Shown here one piece after another: positions 46,649 through 58,935 of a stretch of DNA of 64,000 bases (position 1 is its first letter; each line of letters opens with the position of its first letter). The position numbers and the translations under genes were made by a program. This DNA is from Dromiciops gliroides (lineage: Eukaryota > Chordata > Mammalia > Microbiotheria > Microbiotheriidae), in NCBI RefSeq assembly GCF_019393635.1, contig NC_057861.1, positions 743,334,732-743,398,731 of the forward strand, written 5' to 3'. The notes beneath the pieces are model-generated. The model was not told the origin of the DNA. It did no database searches and saw nothing but the letters and a program-made list of their open reading frames with translations.

Positions 46649-47499
46649 CAGGCTTGATTTAAAAAAAAAAATGATAGTTTTCAATGATTCTTAAATTCTC
46701 TCTCTTTAAATTTGCTTTCTACTTTTTTTGTTTTTGTTATCAACCACCTTATATTTTCTTTTATTCTTTTCAATCTTTTGATTTTGTTCTTATATTTTTT
46801 GCGGTTTCACAGAGCCATTAATTTTTCTTTAGTCTGTTCCAATTTTCAGGAATTCCTTTTCTTGACTACCATTTTTACTTTTAAACTGCCTGTTTTCCTT
46901 ACAATTCTTTTGTTTAGAGCTTTTATTTCATTTTTATCTTCATTTATTGATATCCATGTAATGCTTTTGGGATATTCTATTTTTCTTTTACTTTGAGTCT
47001 GTTTGAAGTTTTACTTGAATCATTTTTTGGAGGATCTCTTGATCTACCAACAGGTTTTTTATAACGGTTGGTATTTTCTTTGAGTTACTTATCTCTACAG
47101 CTTTAGTTTATAAATTGAAACTTTGTGCAAGGCCCAGACTCTGCCTTGTGATAAGCTTTTGAGTGGGATGTTTGACCCTGATTGATCTGAGCTTGAGTCT
47201 TTTGAGTTCTTATGTGGTGATCTCCATTTCCTGGGCTTAGACCTCCCTTGATCTTTGAGGTTCAAAGTATTTTTCTGATTCGTCAAAACAGGGTATTAGG
47301 GAACTTAGAGCCCCTGGATTTGGGTTGTCTGGCTCCAAGCATTATAGCAACACACTGGTTACTGATTTCTCAGGAGAGCCTTCCACTCTTGTTACCTCCT
47401 GACATAGTTCCTTGCAGACTACTTGTTTTTAGACTGATCAAACTGGGAGGGGGTGGTGCTGGCTTGCTAGAGGAATTAATCTTTCTATTGCTTTGTTGG

Positions 47500-49565
47500 C
47501 TTCTGGCTTTTTTTTTTCCTTTGGATAGTATTTTATTTTTTCCAAATACACATAAAGGCATTCATTTAAAAAAATTTGAGTTCCATTTTTTCTCTTTCTC
47601 TCTTCCCCTACCTAAAATGGTAAGCAATTTGATATAGGTTGTGTATGTGCAATCATGTAAAACATTTCCATACCAGCCATGTTGTGAAAGAAGAAGCAGA
47701 CAAAAAGGAAAAAAAATACCGACAGTGAAAATAGTATGCTGCTTTTTGTATTGAAACTTCATCAGTTCTTTTTTGTGGATGTGGGTAGCATTTTATATCC
47801 TTTGCAATTGTCTTTGTATTGATGAGAAGAGCTAAGTCATTCAGAGTTGATCATTACACAGTACTGCTGTTACTATGTGCAAGGTTCTACAGGTTCTCAC
47901 TTCACTCAACATCGGTTCATGTAAGTCTTTTCAGGTTTTTCTGAAATCTGCCTGCTCATCATTTCTTGTAGCACAATAGTATTTCATTACATTTATTTAC
48001 CACAACTTGTTCGGCCATTCCCCAATTGATGCACATCCCCTCGATTTCTAATTCTTTGCCACCACAAAAAGATCTGCTATAAATATTTTTGTATATATAG
48101 GTCTTTTTCCCCTCTATAAAAAATAATCTCTTTGGGATATACACCTAGTGGTTGTATTTCTGGATCAAAGGGTATGCACAGTTTGATTGCCCTTTGGGCA
48201 TAGTTCCAAATTGTTTTCCGGAATGGTTGGAACAGTTCACAACTCCACCAACAGTGCATCTTATTTTCCCATATCCCAACATTTATCATTTTCTGTCACA
48301 TTAGCCAATCTGATAGGTGTGAAGTAGTACCTCAGAGTTGTTTTAATTTGCATTTCTCTAATCAATAGTGATTTATAGCATTTTATATGACTATAGATAT
48401 TTGATTTCTCTTTCCGAAAGCTGCCTATTCATATCCTTTGACTATCAATTGAGGAATGACATTCTTATAAATTTGACTCAGTTCTCTATATATTTGAGAA
48501 ATGAAGCCTTTACCAGAGAAATACTGTAAAAATGATTTGTTTTCTGCTTTCCTTCTAATCTTGGTTGCATTAATTTTGTTTGTGCATAACCTTTTAAATT
48601 TAATCTAATTGAAATTAGCCATTTTGCATTTCATAATGTTTTCCAACTATTCTTTGGTCATAAATTCCTCCCTTCTCCATAGTTCTGAAAGGTAAATTAT
48701 TCCATGTTCTCATTTATTTATGGTATCATCCTTTATGTCTAAGTAAGGTACCCATTTTGATCTTATCCTGGTATATGGTATGAGGTTTTGGTGTATGCCT
48801 AGTTCCTGCCATGGTATTTTCCAGTTTTCCCAGCAGTTTTTGTCAAATAATGAGTTCTTATCCCAGAAGCTGGAGTCTTCATGTTTATCAAACAGTAGAT
48901 TACTACAGTGATTTACTACTGTGTCTTGTGTACCTAACCTATTCCACTGATCCACCATTCTGTTTCTTAGCCAGTACCAAATAGTTTTGATGACTGCTGC
49001 TTTATAATATAGTTTTAGATCTGGTATGGCTAGGTCACCTTCCTTTGCATTTTTCATTAATTCCCTTGATATTTTTGACCTTTGTTTAGATGAATTTTGT
49101 TATTATTTTTTCTAGTTCTATAAAATAATTTTTGGTAGTTTGATTGGTAGCTCACTGAATAAGTACATTTATTTAGGTAGATTTTTATTACATGATTAGT
49201 TTGTTAACCATGAGTAATTGATATCTTTCCAGTTGTTTAGATCTGACTTTATTTGTGTGAAATGTGTTTTGTAATTGTGCTTATTAATTGTTCCTGGGTT
49301 TATCTTAACAAGTAGACTCCAAGATATTTTATATTGTCTAAAGTTATTTTAAATGGAATTTCTCTTTCTGTCACTTGTTTCTGAACTTTGTTGGTAACAT
49401 GTAGAAATGCTGATGATTTATGTGGGTTTATTTTATAGCCTGCAATTTTGCTAAAGTTTTTAATTATTTCAAGTAGTTTTTTAGTTGATTCTCTAGAATT
49501 CTCTAAGTGTACCATCATATCATCTACAAAGAATGATAGTTTTCTTTCCTCACTGCCTTCAGTTT
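47500..49565 (-). mobile_element. L1 3' half with ORF2 C-terminal region, antisense
   Basis: The 3' UTR lies at 47500-47760. The minus strand then reads ORF2 in order. WENKMHCWWSCELFQPFRKT is near 48220, IPDLKLYYKAAVIKTIWYWL near 49020, and NFSKIAGYKINPHKSSAFLH near 49430 (RT thumb). Open frames of up to 115 codons remain, so decay is moderate, but several frameshifts rule out activity. It is 5' truncated or joined to the next L1 at about 49565. Confidence 0.92.
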
Positions 49566-49869
49566 CTTTTTCTTCTCTTTTTTAATGTGTCACTCTAGTA
49601 GTAGTATTGCTGGGTCAAAGGGTATTCACAGTTTAGTAGCACCTAGGACATGGTTCCAGATTGCTTTCAGGAAGGGCTAGCCCAGTAGTGTGGTACCTAT
49701 TTTGACACATTGACATAGTGACTCGTCTCTAACATTTGTCACATAATTTTTGTTATCTTTGTCAATTTTTTATAAGTATAATATGGAATCTTAGAATTTT
49801 TAAAAATTTTATTTCTAATTATTAATGATTTGGAGCATTTTTTCATATAACTTGATTTATTCCTTTTGT

Positions 49870-50262
49870 TTGGGACAAAAACGACCACTCAATCAAAATA
49901 AACACTTGGAGTCAGAGAGTGAAAGCAGAAAAGAAAGATTTACTTGCTTTCTTGGGAAAGGGCACACTCGTGATTATGGTAAGTTCACACTCAAGTTCAA
50001 AAGCAAACAACATATATATGTGTTCCTAATGGAATACCCCCTCCCACCCCTGTCTGATTCCCATTGGCTGGTTGTCAGGACTTACAGTCTATGTTCAAAC
50101 GTCTAACCCAATCAGAAGGCAGCATGGCCTGAATCACAGGCACATCCAGAAGAGTGAGAACATAGCAGGGCCATGTAAGCCCAATAACAGAATGTAACAT
50201 ATGGTTATTCTAAGAAGTGGGTTTCTGAGAATAACACCCTATCTCCTTTCATTCTCCACACT
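49870..50262 (-). mobile_element. Solo LTR candidate nested in L1
   Basis: It is bounded by L1 sequence on both sides. On the minus strand it begins TGTGGAGAATGAAAGG and ends TTTTGTCCCA. A TGATTGG CCAAT-type box is present. The target duplication could not be resolved, so ends are within about 10 bases. Confidence 0.6.
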
Positions 50263-50639
50263 CTGAAAATGCTTGTTCATGTGCTCTGGCTATTTATCAG
50301 TTGGGGAATGGCTTTTGTTTTTATGAATTTGAATCTTTTTTTATGTAGTTTGGATATGAGATCAGAAGAATTTACAATAGAAATTTTTTCCCCTAGTTAC
50401 TCATTTCCCTTTTAAATTTAGCTTCATTGGTTTTATTTATATAAAAAGTCTTTAAAATTTCATATAATCAAAATTGTCCTTTATTTCTTTGAACTCTCAG
50501 TCCCTTATTTGGTCATGAATTCTTGCCTTATTCATAGGTCTGAGAGGTAATTTATTCTTTGCTCCTCCAGTTTGTTTACTATGTTACTTTTTATGTCTAA
50601 ATCATATAGTCATTTGGAGTTTCTTTTGGCAGATGGTGT

Positions 50640-50770
50640 GAAATCTTTATTATATATATATATATATATACATATATATACATATATACACATATATACA
50701 CACACACAAACTACATCACAATACAATATGTATTTGTGTATATATATATATACACACATATGTGTATTGT
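50640..50770. repeat. (TA)n and (CATATA)n microsatellite
   Basis: Runs of TATATATA and CATATATACACATAT; can fold into long AT hairpins. Confidence 0.9.
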
Positions 50771-50786
50771 GATGTTTAAAATCTAA

Positions 50787-51159
50787 TGTGTGGTTGCCTT
50801 AATTAGAATCTTTTAGCACCAGTCTTTGGGCGTTAAGCATTTATGAAAGTATATTAGGAATTAGTAAAGAGAACTGTGAGTAGTTCAGAAAGTTTAAGAA
50901 AAAAACCTATCTCCCCTGGCCTGCTTCTTCTGCCACCACAAGCATCCAAAGAGACAGTTTCTTAGTCCTTAAGTGGAAGCTTCCTGCTGGACTGGAAGAG
51001 GGGTGTTCCCCACACACTGCTCCAAGCTAATTGGCTGGTAGCATTGATTGACATGACTTACAGGTGGTTCTATGAATAAAGGTATTTCCTGATGCCAGGC
51101 AGCTTCCTGGATGCTAGTCACATGCTTCTTGTCAGGGGGGCAGTGCCCTGGTTCTCACA
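50787..51159 (+). mobile_element. Solo LTR candidate, 373 bases, nested in L1
   Basis: It begins TGTGTGGTTGCC, ends GGTTCTCACA and has AATAAA at 51075-51080, 80 bases before the end. Flanks CTAA / CTAT may be a mutated 4-base duplication. L1 sequence continues on both sides. Confidence 0.55.
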
Positions 51160-51514
51160 CTATGTATTTATAATTTCTGCCAGACTCTTTTCCAGTTTTA
51201 CCAACATACTTTTTGTCATGTAGTGAGTTTCTTACCCAGTAATGATGGTCTTTGTTTTGGGTTTTTTTTTAAACATTAGGCGGTCATTGTTTTATGAACA
51301 TGTAGTTGATAATTGCAATTGACAGAAATTCAAATATAATACTGTCTCTTAAGATGAATAGTTTTTTTCCCTTTGTTCTTCTTGCTGAAATTTCTATCCT
51401 TAAGTTTTCTATTGGTCTTTCAGCTCTGCCTGTTTGCTTCCCCATTCACTGTGTGAAAATCCTCTTCTACGGGAGTAGGAAAATAGTTTGGGAGAAGCAA
51501 TGCTTGATTAGGGC

Positions 51515-51975
51515 TTTATTTGAATGAATGAATAAATTATTAAATGCTTACTATGTGCAAAGTACTGTGCTAAGATCTGGGAATACAAATAGAAAATTGT
51601 AAGAGAGCTTTTGCTCTAAAGGAGGAAGCATATAGAAATTTTTAGCTGCAAGTTGGATGGAAAAATGTCATGGTCCTTAGGATGTCCTTAGCATATTTTC
51701 CTTTTTTTCCTGCACCTTCTCCCTGCTAGTTATCTGTCACAACTTGCTGAGGTTTGTTCATGTGCTGTTAGTGATTTCCTGCCAAATTATTGTATCTGTT
51801 GTCAGTGGGACTTCTTTAGGAATCCAAGTAGCCATTTCCTCCTTCTACTCTTTCTACTCTTGCACAACTGATACTTCTGGAAAAAAAGTATTGCATAAAC
51901 TTAGATTGGCAAAGTCAGGATTTGAAACCAGGTCTTCCTGACTGAGCATAGAGCACTATCTATTGTACCATGTGG
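51515..51975. repeat. L2-type fragment and SINE remnant
   Basis: GAATGAATAAATTATTAAAT, TACTATGTGCAAAGTACTGT, then an antisense SINE tail (GAAACCAGGTCTTCCTGACT) at about 51905-51975. Confidence 0.6.
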
Positions 51976-52540
51976 CATAGCCATACTTAGCATCGTGTAT
52001 ATATACTTGTATATAGTTGTTGATCTTAGGAAACTTGTAGAATCACTTTTTATAATCTTCAGTTGGGCAGCAGAAGCCTTGAGATTAAAATGTGCTGTCC
52101 TTATATGTGTGAGCATTTATAAAATAAGTAATAGGTTACAAAATACTTGTATAGATCTAAATCTTTCATAGTAAACAGATGCCTCTGGGTATTTTTGCCT
52201 GTTTCATGTCAGTTGTCTTTGTGTAACCATTACCCACATTAAGTAACTTAGTATATACGTGTGCAAATGAATCTGGGAGAAGAATCAAAGCTGAATTTGG
52301 GGATGTGATAATCAAACTATCTTGAAGACAGTCAATGTTTGTTCTCCTCAGGCATCTTTTGGGGTAGGTTTAGGAACCTATTTTTTAAACCTGAAGTATA
52401 GGTGAAATATGGTTTAAGCAATTTTTCAAGGGTTTATTCAAAATTAGTGTTGTGAGTTTTGAAATTTATTTCTTATTTCTTACGATTTATCTATCATGTT
52501 AGTAAGAGTTACCTTTGTCATGAAAGGCTAATTTTTCCCC
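51976..52540. other. Intronic stretch without recognised feature
   Basis: AT-rich unique-looking sequence; nothing supportable. Confidence 0.4.
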
Positions 52541-52544
52541 CCTG

Positions 52545-54110
52545 TAAGATTATTCTCTGTTTGGCTGGGTAAGTTATTCTTGACTGTAAGCTCATATCCT
52601 TTGCCTTCTGGAGTATTGTATTGCAGGCTCTCCACTCCTTTATAGTGGTTGCTACTAAATCTTACATGATCCTGACAGTGTCTCTTTGGTACATGAATTC
52701 TTTCTTTCTGGCTGCATATGGGTATTTTTCTATGGACCAGGAAGCTCTGGGACTTTGGCTATGATATTACTGTAAATTTTCATTTTAAGATTTCTGTTTG
52801 GAGGTGACCAGTAGATTCTTTCTCTTTTTACTTTATTCTCTGGTTTGAGAGATCTGGGCAGTTTTCTTTAAGATATCTTTAAATATGATATGTGGGGCTC
52901 TTTTTATGATCATGATATTCAGGTAGTTCAATGATTCCTAAATTTTTTTCTTCTTGATCTGATTTTCAGGTCAGTTTTGCTGTGAGGTTCATTACTTTTT
53001 TTTCTGTTTTAGTCTTGACCTCTCCCCAAAAACTCCTCCAAACAGATTTAGAAAACTCTAAAGGAGGAAGCTTTCTGAAAGGGAAGTCCAAGATAAAGGT
53101 CTCAATGAATCATTTTTCCATTAAAAATTTTCTTTTTGTCCCATATAGCATTGTCTTCTACTTGGTACATTCCACTTTTCTGGGAGTTTTGTTGCTTGGG
53201 CAAGATTTTGTTACCTCTTGTGCCAAGCTATTAATTCCCCAGTTCTTTTCCATTTTCCTCTAGCATTCTGATTTCATTTATGAAATTATTTTTGAGTCTT
53301 TTTGAAAACTCTCACTTCATTTCTTTAGAATTCTAGTTCAATTTGTGCCCATGCTGTGTTTTTCCTCTGAGGCTTTGCTTATATATGTTTTGGAAACATT
53401 CTCTTCTAGGTTGTGTGGCTTTCTTATTCCCTCTCACCATAATAGCGTTTTAATGATGGTATACTTTTTTTGATTTGCTTGTTTTCCAAGCCTCTTCTTC
53501 ACTTTAGACTTAATGTCAGTTCCTGACTCTATGCATTTCAGAAGGGCAAGTCTAGGTTGGTGGTCCTCCTATTTTTTTGGAAGTATCAAGGATTGTGTTA
53601 TTCCAGGATCTCAGGGATTCTAACTTGAGTTAGGAGCTTGAGTTCCTAATTTGAGTATGGGTCTGAGAAACAAATCCAGCCACTGGACTCAGCCACTATT
53701 AGCCAGCTGGGAAGCTCTGCTGGTTCAGGGACAGAACTGCAGGCTCCCATTTGGTCTGGGATTCCTGTCCTGGTTATTCCTCCGTAGGCTTCAGACTGGG
53801 CTAGAAGTTGGAATTGAGACCCCCATTTTGCTCATGGGATCGGAGCCACATTGCTTCTCTGCTAATTTCTTGACTCATTCTTCTATATGGCATAGGGCCT
53901 GTGTTTGCTCCTTTGCTCCTGGAATCTACCCTTGGATGCAGGTTCCTTTTTTAGTCCACCCTAGATCTTTGACCCTGAACTGAGTTAGAGGGTGACAGAG
54001 CTGCCAGTTGTCACCTATTCCTGTTGAGGTGCCCCTGCGAAGGGGGCGGGGTGCATAGCATCTTCCAGCACTGAAGTACTCTGCAAATCATGCTCCTGTC
54101 CAGGACTACT
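52545..54110 (-). mobile_element. L1/HAL1 ORF1 and 5' region, antisense, rearranged
   Basis: GGCTGGGTAAGTTATTCTTG and TCTGGAGTATTGTATTGCAG align in order with ORF1 at 59015-59656. A segment at 53028-53075 (AACTCCTCCAAACAGATTTA) is the inverted partner of 54610-54640, so part of the element is in the opposite direction. Confidence 0.65.
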
Positions 54111-54139
54111 TCTTTTGTGTCCACAGACCCTTCTGTCTC

Positions 54140-54500
54140 ATTAAACAATCAATAGTCAATAAGCATTTATTAAGCACTTACTGCATGCCCTGTATGTAAC
54201 TGGTGCTATGTGCCAGGGATAGAAATTTAATTAAAAACAACAACAACATGAGACAGTCCAGGGACTGGAGCTTACAGTATAATGGGGGAAGACAACACAC
54301 AAAAAGTCCTCAAAGCACCATAACCAGGTGGGAAATAAGGTGCTGTCTGAGCTCTCTCTTGAAATGGCTCTCTGGAGTTTATGGCTACATTTTCCAATGA
54401 GGAAGGGAAGAAGGTAGTTAGGAGGAGGGTATGAGTACCAGAGGCTAATAGATCCACAGGATGATTGTAAGTGCAGTTAGAAGTCAGAGAAATTCCAAGT
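54140..54500 (+). repeat. L2-type element inside L1 5' region
   Basis: CAATAAGCATTTATTAAGCA, GTGCTATGTGCCAGGGATAG, ATGGGGGAAGACAACACACA. Confidence 0.65.
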
Positions 54501-54529
54501 AGTGAAGTCAGGATGGAGGAGAAGTTTGC

Positions 54530-55000
54530 CTCCCCTGTGCCTACCTGGACCAGAAAAGTGATTCACTGAGACTTTCTCTTGGATCATCAGGATTCAGTCT
54601 GTTAAGATTTTCTAGATCTGTTTGGAGGAGTTTTGGGAGGGAGACTTGCTATTATACTTCTATTCCTCTGCCATGTTGGCTCTCCCTCCTTCAATTTCTA
54701 TTTTTATTATTTATTGATCTTTTCTCAATTTCATTCTGTTAACTTGCCAATCCATTGATGTATTTAGGCCTTGCATATACTTTTGCAGTTTTCTCATTAC
54801 TTTTTTATATCATCTTGTATTTTTTAACCTGAACTAGGATCCTTTTTAAATTTCACTAATATTTATTCTCTAGTCTAATTTATCCTTTGAATTTTTTCTA
54901 TATTATTTTCTATATTATTATTATATCATGATGCTTTTCCAACTTCTATTTCTAAAATAATTTTTTCCTTAGGCTTTTATGTTAGAGAATTGTGTTATAT
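54530..55000 (-). mobile_element. L1 5'-end remnant and L1-like AT-rich DNA
   Basis: GTTTGGAGGAGTTTTGGGAG, then TGCCATGTTGGCTCTCCCTC, is the antisense of an L1 5' end. T-rich L1-like sequence follows. Confidence 0.5.
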
Positions 55001-55009
55001 TTTTAAAAA

Positions 55010-55230
55010 TGTCAATCAAAAATAAGCATCTAGTATATGTGAGACATTTTGGTAGGTACTGGAGACACAGACACAAGCCAATATTCCCTGTTATGTACTA
55101 CTAGGTAATATATCACACAAACAAATAAGTATGATATAACTTGGGCAAGGAAGAGAACACTCATAACAAGAGGATCAGTGAGATAATAAATTAGAAAGAT
55201 ACTCTGGAAAGTATAAAGCTGTTTTCAAAT
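55010..55230 (+). repeat. L2-type fragment
   Basis: AATAAGCATCTAGTATATGT, GGTAGGTACTGGAGACACAG. Confidence 0.55.
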
Positions 55231-55294
55231 ATAGTGGTATAATAAATGATAATAGCCAACAAAAACAACAATAAATAATGGCATAGGACCCCAA

Positions 55295-55575
55295 ATCTGT
55301 TGTTCATCGTTCACTCACTTTAGTTGTGTTTGACTCTTTGTGACTCCCTTTGGGGTTTTCTTGGCAAAGATACTGGTGCCGTTTGCCATTTCCTTTTACA
55401 GATGAGGAAACTGAGGCAAACAGGGTTAAGTGACTTTCCCAGGGTCACACAGCTAGAAGTGTTTGAGGCCAGATTGAGCTCAGAAGAGGAGTCTTCCTCA
55501 TTTCAGACCCAGGTCTAATGGGGGAAGACAACACACAAAAGTCACTGCTTTATCTACTGTGCCATTTAGCTGCAT
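55295..55575 (-). repeat. MAR1-like SINE, antisense
   Basis: GTTGTTCATCGTTCACTCAC, CCTTTGGGGTTTTCTTGGCA, then the CORE complement. A short duplicate GGGGGAAGACAACACAC is inserted near 55519. Confidence 0.85.
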
Positions 55576-55579
55576 ATGT

Positions 55580-57340
55580 ATAGGTACCAGGTTCAGTTTG
55601 CAAGCTTCCTACAAACAAATCTCTTCAGTCATATTAACAATGAGGATTTTCCTCAAGTCTGTCAGAATATGATTCTGTTCTGTCCATCTAGTGCTCCTGA
55701 AGGGCAGGGTTGGGGGTTTGTTTCTGGTAGTGGCAGTATCTCCTACTGCTTTTCACCTCTAGATCCGGGAGCTGCACCCAGGGCAGGAGCCCTCCTTCAC
55801 TCCAGGAGGCTCAATCTGGAAGTGCCTCTGCTAGGAGGGTAATGGGGGCAGATAAGTAGGTTTGTTACCGCTGGCCACCCATTTCCAGGGCACCCAGCCC
55901 TTTCTCTGGGTCACGCCCTTCCCTGTACGTCAGCTTGTGTCTGTCCCTTTATCAGTGTGTGGGAGGGGCGAGCAAGGCCCTGTGAACCTAGAAATATTTG
56001 GGGACCAGGCTCTCCAGGGCTGTAAAGTCTAAATAGAACTGTTTATATTTATCCTGGAGGCGATTGATTGAATTAGGGGATTATGTGCTTCAGTGGGTGG
56101 AAGATTAGGTAGGCTGTGTGGAGGATGATTTTGACCCCAAACTGAAAAGATAGTTAAGCAACTGGCAATAGACTCAGGATTCAAAAAAAGTCTGTAGTTT
56201 GAATCCAGGCAGAATTCTAGAGGAATAAAGTATAAAGTCTTATTCTTAAAAATGAGTTCGTATGTGCAAGATGAGAGGAGTGTGGTTAGATTATTGTTTG
56301 TCTACGGAAGTGTTGGGGGCTTTTCAAAGAGGACGGCAGTAGTTAGGCTGAATGAGCACTGTGGTGCGGCAGTCCTACCAGCCAGACTCAATCTCAAGCA
56401 GCAGAATGCGCAGGAGGGAGAGGAGGGGGTGCTCCTTTGGATCCAGTCCTGGGCCCACCAACAGCTGTGGATGTCTGTCAGGTCTGGGCAGGTCAAGTCA
56501 GGAAGCATCTGTTAGGTGCCAGCTTTGGGGCCAGGCCGGCTGCCGAGAAAGGCAAAGAGCAGGCCTGCTCCCAGGAGCTCCCAGGCTAGTGGGGGAGATT
56601 CTTGTCTGGGAGGGGAGGCACTAGCACTGAGGAAGGCCGCTGGGGGGGTGAGCATGAATGAAGAAAGCATGGATTGAGTACCTCCTGTGCGCAAACCACT
56701 GTGCCCCGAACTGGGGGTATAGAGAGGAAAGTGAAGCTGCTCGGCAGCTAATCTTCTAATGCAGGAGCAGTTCTGCCTCAGCATTTGCCAGCTCTTGGCT
56801 ACATAGGACTAGTTTCATTATGGTATACATCCCCAGGGCTGGTTCTGCTCTCTGGCTCTAGAACAGTGGAAGCCAAGGAGTGGGAGGGACACAATCCCCA
56901 GATGTTGCAGTGATCACCCAGGGTGAAAATGAACCAGAGTCCAGCACACTTAGGGATGCACCGCATGACTGTGACCAGCTGAGGCTGGTCCTCTGAGTCA
57001 TTCTCCTCTCTCACTGCCAAGTGTAGGCTCATTCAGTCCCAGTTCTTTTAGGATCCTTATTGGCCTCTGGCCGGCTGAGAACCCAGTGCCATTGACTATC
57101 TTAGTGTAGCCCTGCCTCTGCAGGGAGCACAACAGGTGACACTTGTACCTCTCTCACATCCTTCCTTCTCTCTGGCACTGAGCTCTGTTCTTCGAGCTGT
57201 ATGCAGATAGCTTTGGTTCCTTTCCCAAACCAAAACACGCTTTGCTGGCCATTACTCTCCTACATATGTTGTTTTCACTCATTAGAATATATGGTCCTTG
57301 AAGGCCGGGATTGTGTTTGTATTCTCAACTCTTAGCACAG
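55580..57340. other. Repeat-poor part of DPY19L1 intron 1
   Basis: Moderate GC, with several overlapping short open frames on both strands. No splice-flanked exon or family motif was seen. An L2-like fragment lies at 56655-56740. Confidence 0.45.
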
Positions 57341-57344
57341 TTAA

Positions 57345-57560
57345 TGAAGGAATGAAGCATTTATTAAGTTCTTACCATGTGCCAAGCATAGTGCTAAACT
57401 CTGGCCTTACAAAGAGAAAAGTGAGACAGTCTCTTCTCTCAAGTAGTTCACATTTTAATTGTGGGGAGTGGATAATGCAGAGGGAAGGTTTCAAAGAGAA
57501 AGGTCCCATCAAAATTTCCCCCAGTATTCCTCTCTTCTCTCTTCCAGAGAGCCATCCCAT
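57345..57560 (+). repeat. L2-type fragment
   Basis: GAAGCATTTATTAAGTTCTT, ACCATGTGCCAAGCATAGTG. Confidence 0.65.
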
Positions 57561-57574
57561 ATAACAAATACTGT

Positions 57575-58125
57575 TGTTTTTTTTTTTAAATTTATTTATT
57601 TTTTCTCAACAAACATTTATTTTTATTTCCATTTACATGTAAGGTAGTTTTCAACATTCATTTTCATAAGATTTAGAGTTCCAAATTTTTCTCCCTCCCT
57701 TTCCTCCCCCCTCCACAAAATCACAATCAGGTTATATATGTACAATCCACAAGTGTTCTTTTTATCAGTTCTTTCTTTAGGGGTGCATAGTAAGCTTCCT
57801 CATTAGTTCCTTGGGATTGTCCTGGATCATTGCACTGCTGAGAGTATCTAAGTCATTCACAATTACTCATTGAACAATACTGCTGTCACTAGGCACAATG
57901 ACCTCTCAGCTCTGCTCATTTCACTGTTAATTAGTCCTTCAAGGTTTTTGGGGATCATCCTGTTTGTCATTTCCTGTAGCACAAGTCCATTCCACTACAG
58001 TCATATAACACAGCTTTTTCCATCATTCCTCAATTGATGGACATTCCCTTGATTCTCAATTCTTAGCCTCCACCAAGAGTTGCTATAAATATTTTTTGTA
58101 CAATTTTTCCCCCTTTCCTCTTTTC
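57575..58125 (-). mobile_element. L1 3' end, antisense
   Basis: A T run, then CATTTACATGTAAGGTAGTT (3' UTR end), and an ORF2 end with CAATTGATGGACATTCCCTT and GTTGCTATAAATATTTTTTG. Confidence 0.85.
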
Positions 58126-58309
58126 ATGATTACTATTGTTAACTGTTTCCTTCCATCCTATTCCCTTCCCCATGATATTTATTCTGTTATTCATCTTTTT
58201 TCATCCTATCCCTCTTCAAAAGGGATTTGCTTCTGTCTGTCCCCTCCCCCACTCTGCCCTTCCTTCTTTTGCCCCTCTCTCTTTATCCCCTTCCCCTCCT
58301 ATTTTCCTG

Positions 58310-58525
58310 CAGGGTTAGAGAGATTACTCCACCCAAATGAGTGTGTGCATTAGTCCCTCCTTCTTTGAGCCAATTCTGATGAGTGTTAGGCTCATTTACT
58401 GCCCAGATTAAATAGATTACTCCACCCAGTTGGGTGTGTGTGTTAGTCCCTCCTTGAGGCAGCTCTGATGAGTTTAAGGTCTTTGAGCCTTTTCTGATGA
58501 GTGTAAAATTCATTTACTGCCCTGC
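58310..58525. repeat. Two-unit tandem duplication in the HAL1-like element
   Basis: AGATTACTCCACCCA...TTAGTCCCTCCTT...CTGATGAGTGT...CATTTACTGCCC occurs at about 58318-58403 and 58414-58523, with an extra internal block in the second unit. Confidence 0.75.
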
Positions 58526-58649
58526 TCCTCTCCCATCTCTTCCCCCACTCCATAAGCCTTTTCCTGTTACTTTCATGTAGGATTTAGCTTCTGCCCTTTC
58601 CCCTCCCCCAATGAATTCCCTTCACCTCTCAGTTTAACTCTAAAGATGT

Positions 58650-58935
58650 TATCATATAGCTAAGTGACACAGTGGACAAATCATCACCCCTGGACCCAGG
58701 GGGATCCCAGCCAAAACCTGGCCTCATAAACAAAAGTTGAGAACTATCTTTACATGTAATGGAAAAAATAAAATACCTCATACATAAAAAAGAAAAAATA
58801 AATAATTGGAAGCAATACTAAAAAAAATTTAATTGGGAAATATTTAGCAAAATAAATAAAAATACAATACATAAAAAAAAAAACACCTGGCCTCAGACAC
58901 AAGACAGTCACCCACTGTAGGACCCCAGGTATGTC
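58650..58935 (+). repeat. SINE interrupted by an L1 3' tail
   Basis: The SINE head AGCTAAGTGACACAGTGGAC stops at 58726 and resumes at 58885 as ACCTGGCCTCAGACAC. Confidence 0.8.
58727..58884 (+). mobile_element. Very short 5'-truncated L1 insertion
   Basis: TTGAGAACTATCTTTACATG matches the 3' UTR end at 57610-57660 in the opposite direction. A-rich tail. The duplication ACCTGGCCTCA is at 58716-58726 and 58885-58895. Confidence 0.85.

Larger units (their letters stand above)
45656..47300 (-). mobile_element. AT-rich L1/HAL1-like remnants
   Basis: T-rich + strand with TTTTCAATGATTCTTAAATT, similar in style to antisense L1 ORF1. It is interrupted by a TTC/TGC array and a SINE. Too decayed to order. 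Confidence 0.4.
49570..51420 (-). mobile_element. Second L1 ORF2 fragment, antisense, cut by two LTRs
   Basis: GTATTGCTGGGTCAAAGGGT (49601) starts a second ORF2 copy. It resumes after LTR 1 with CTGGCTATTTATCAGTTGGG (50285) and after LTR 2 with TTTCCAGTTTTACCAACATA (51190). Confidence 0.75.

Noticed and set aside
48710..49518. Frames of 72-115 codons on the minus strand as host genes
   Set aside because: They read as L1 ORF2 (YYKAAVIKTIWYWL and GYKINPHKS motifs).
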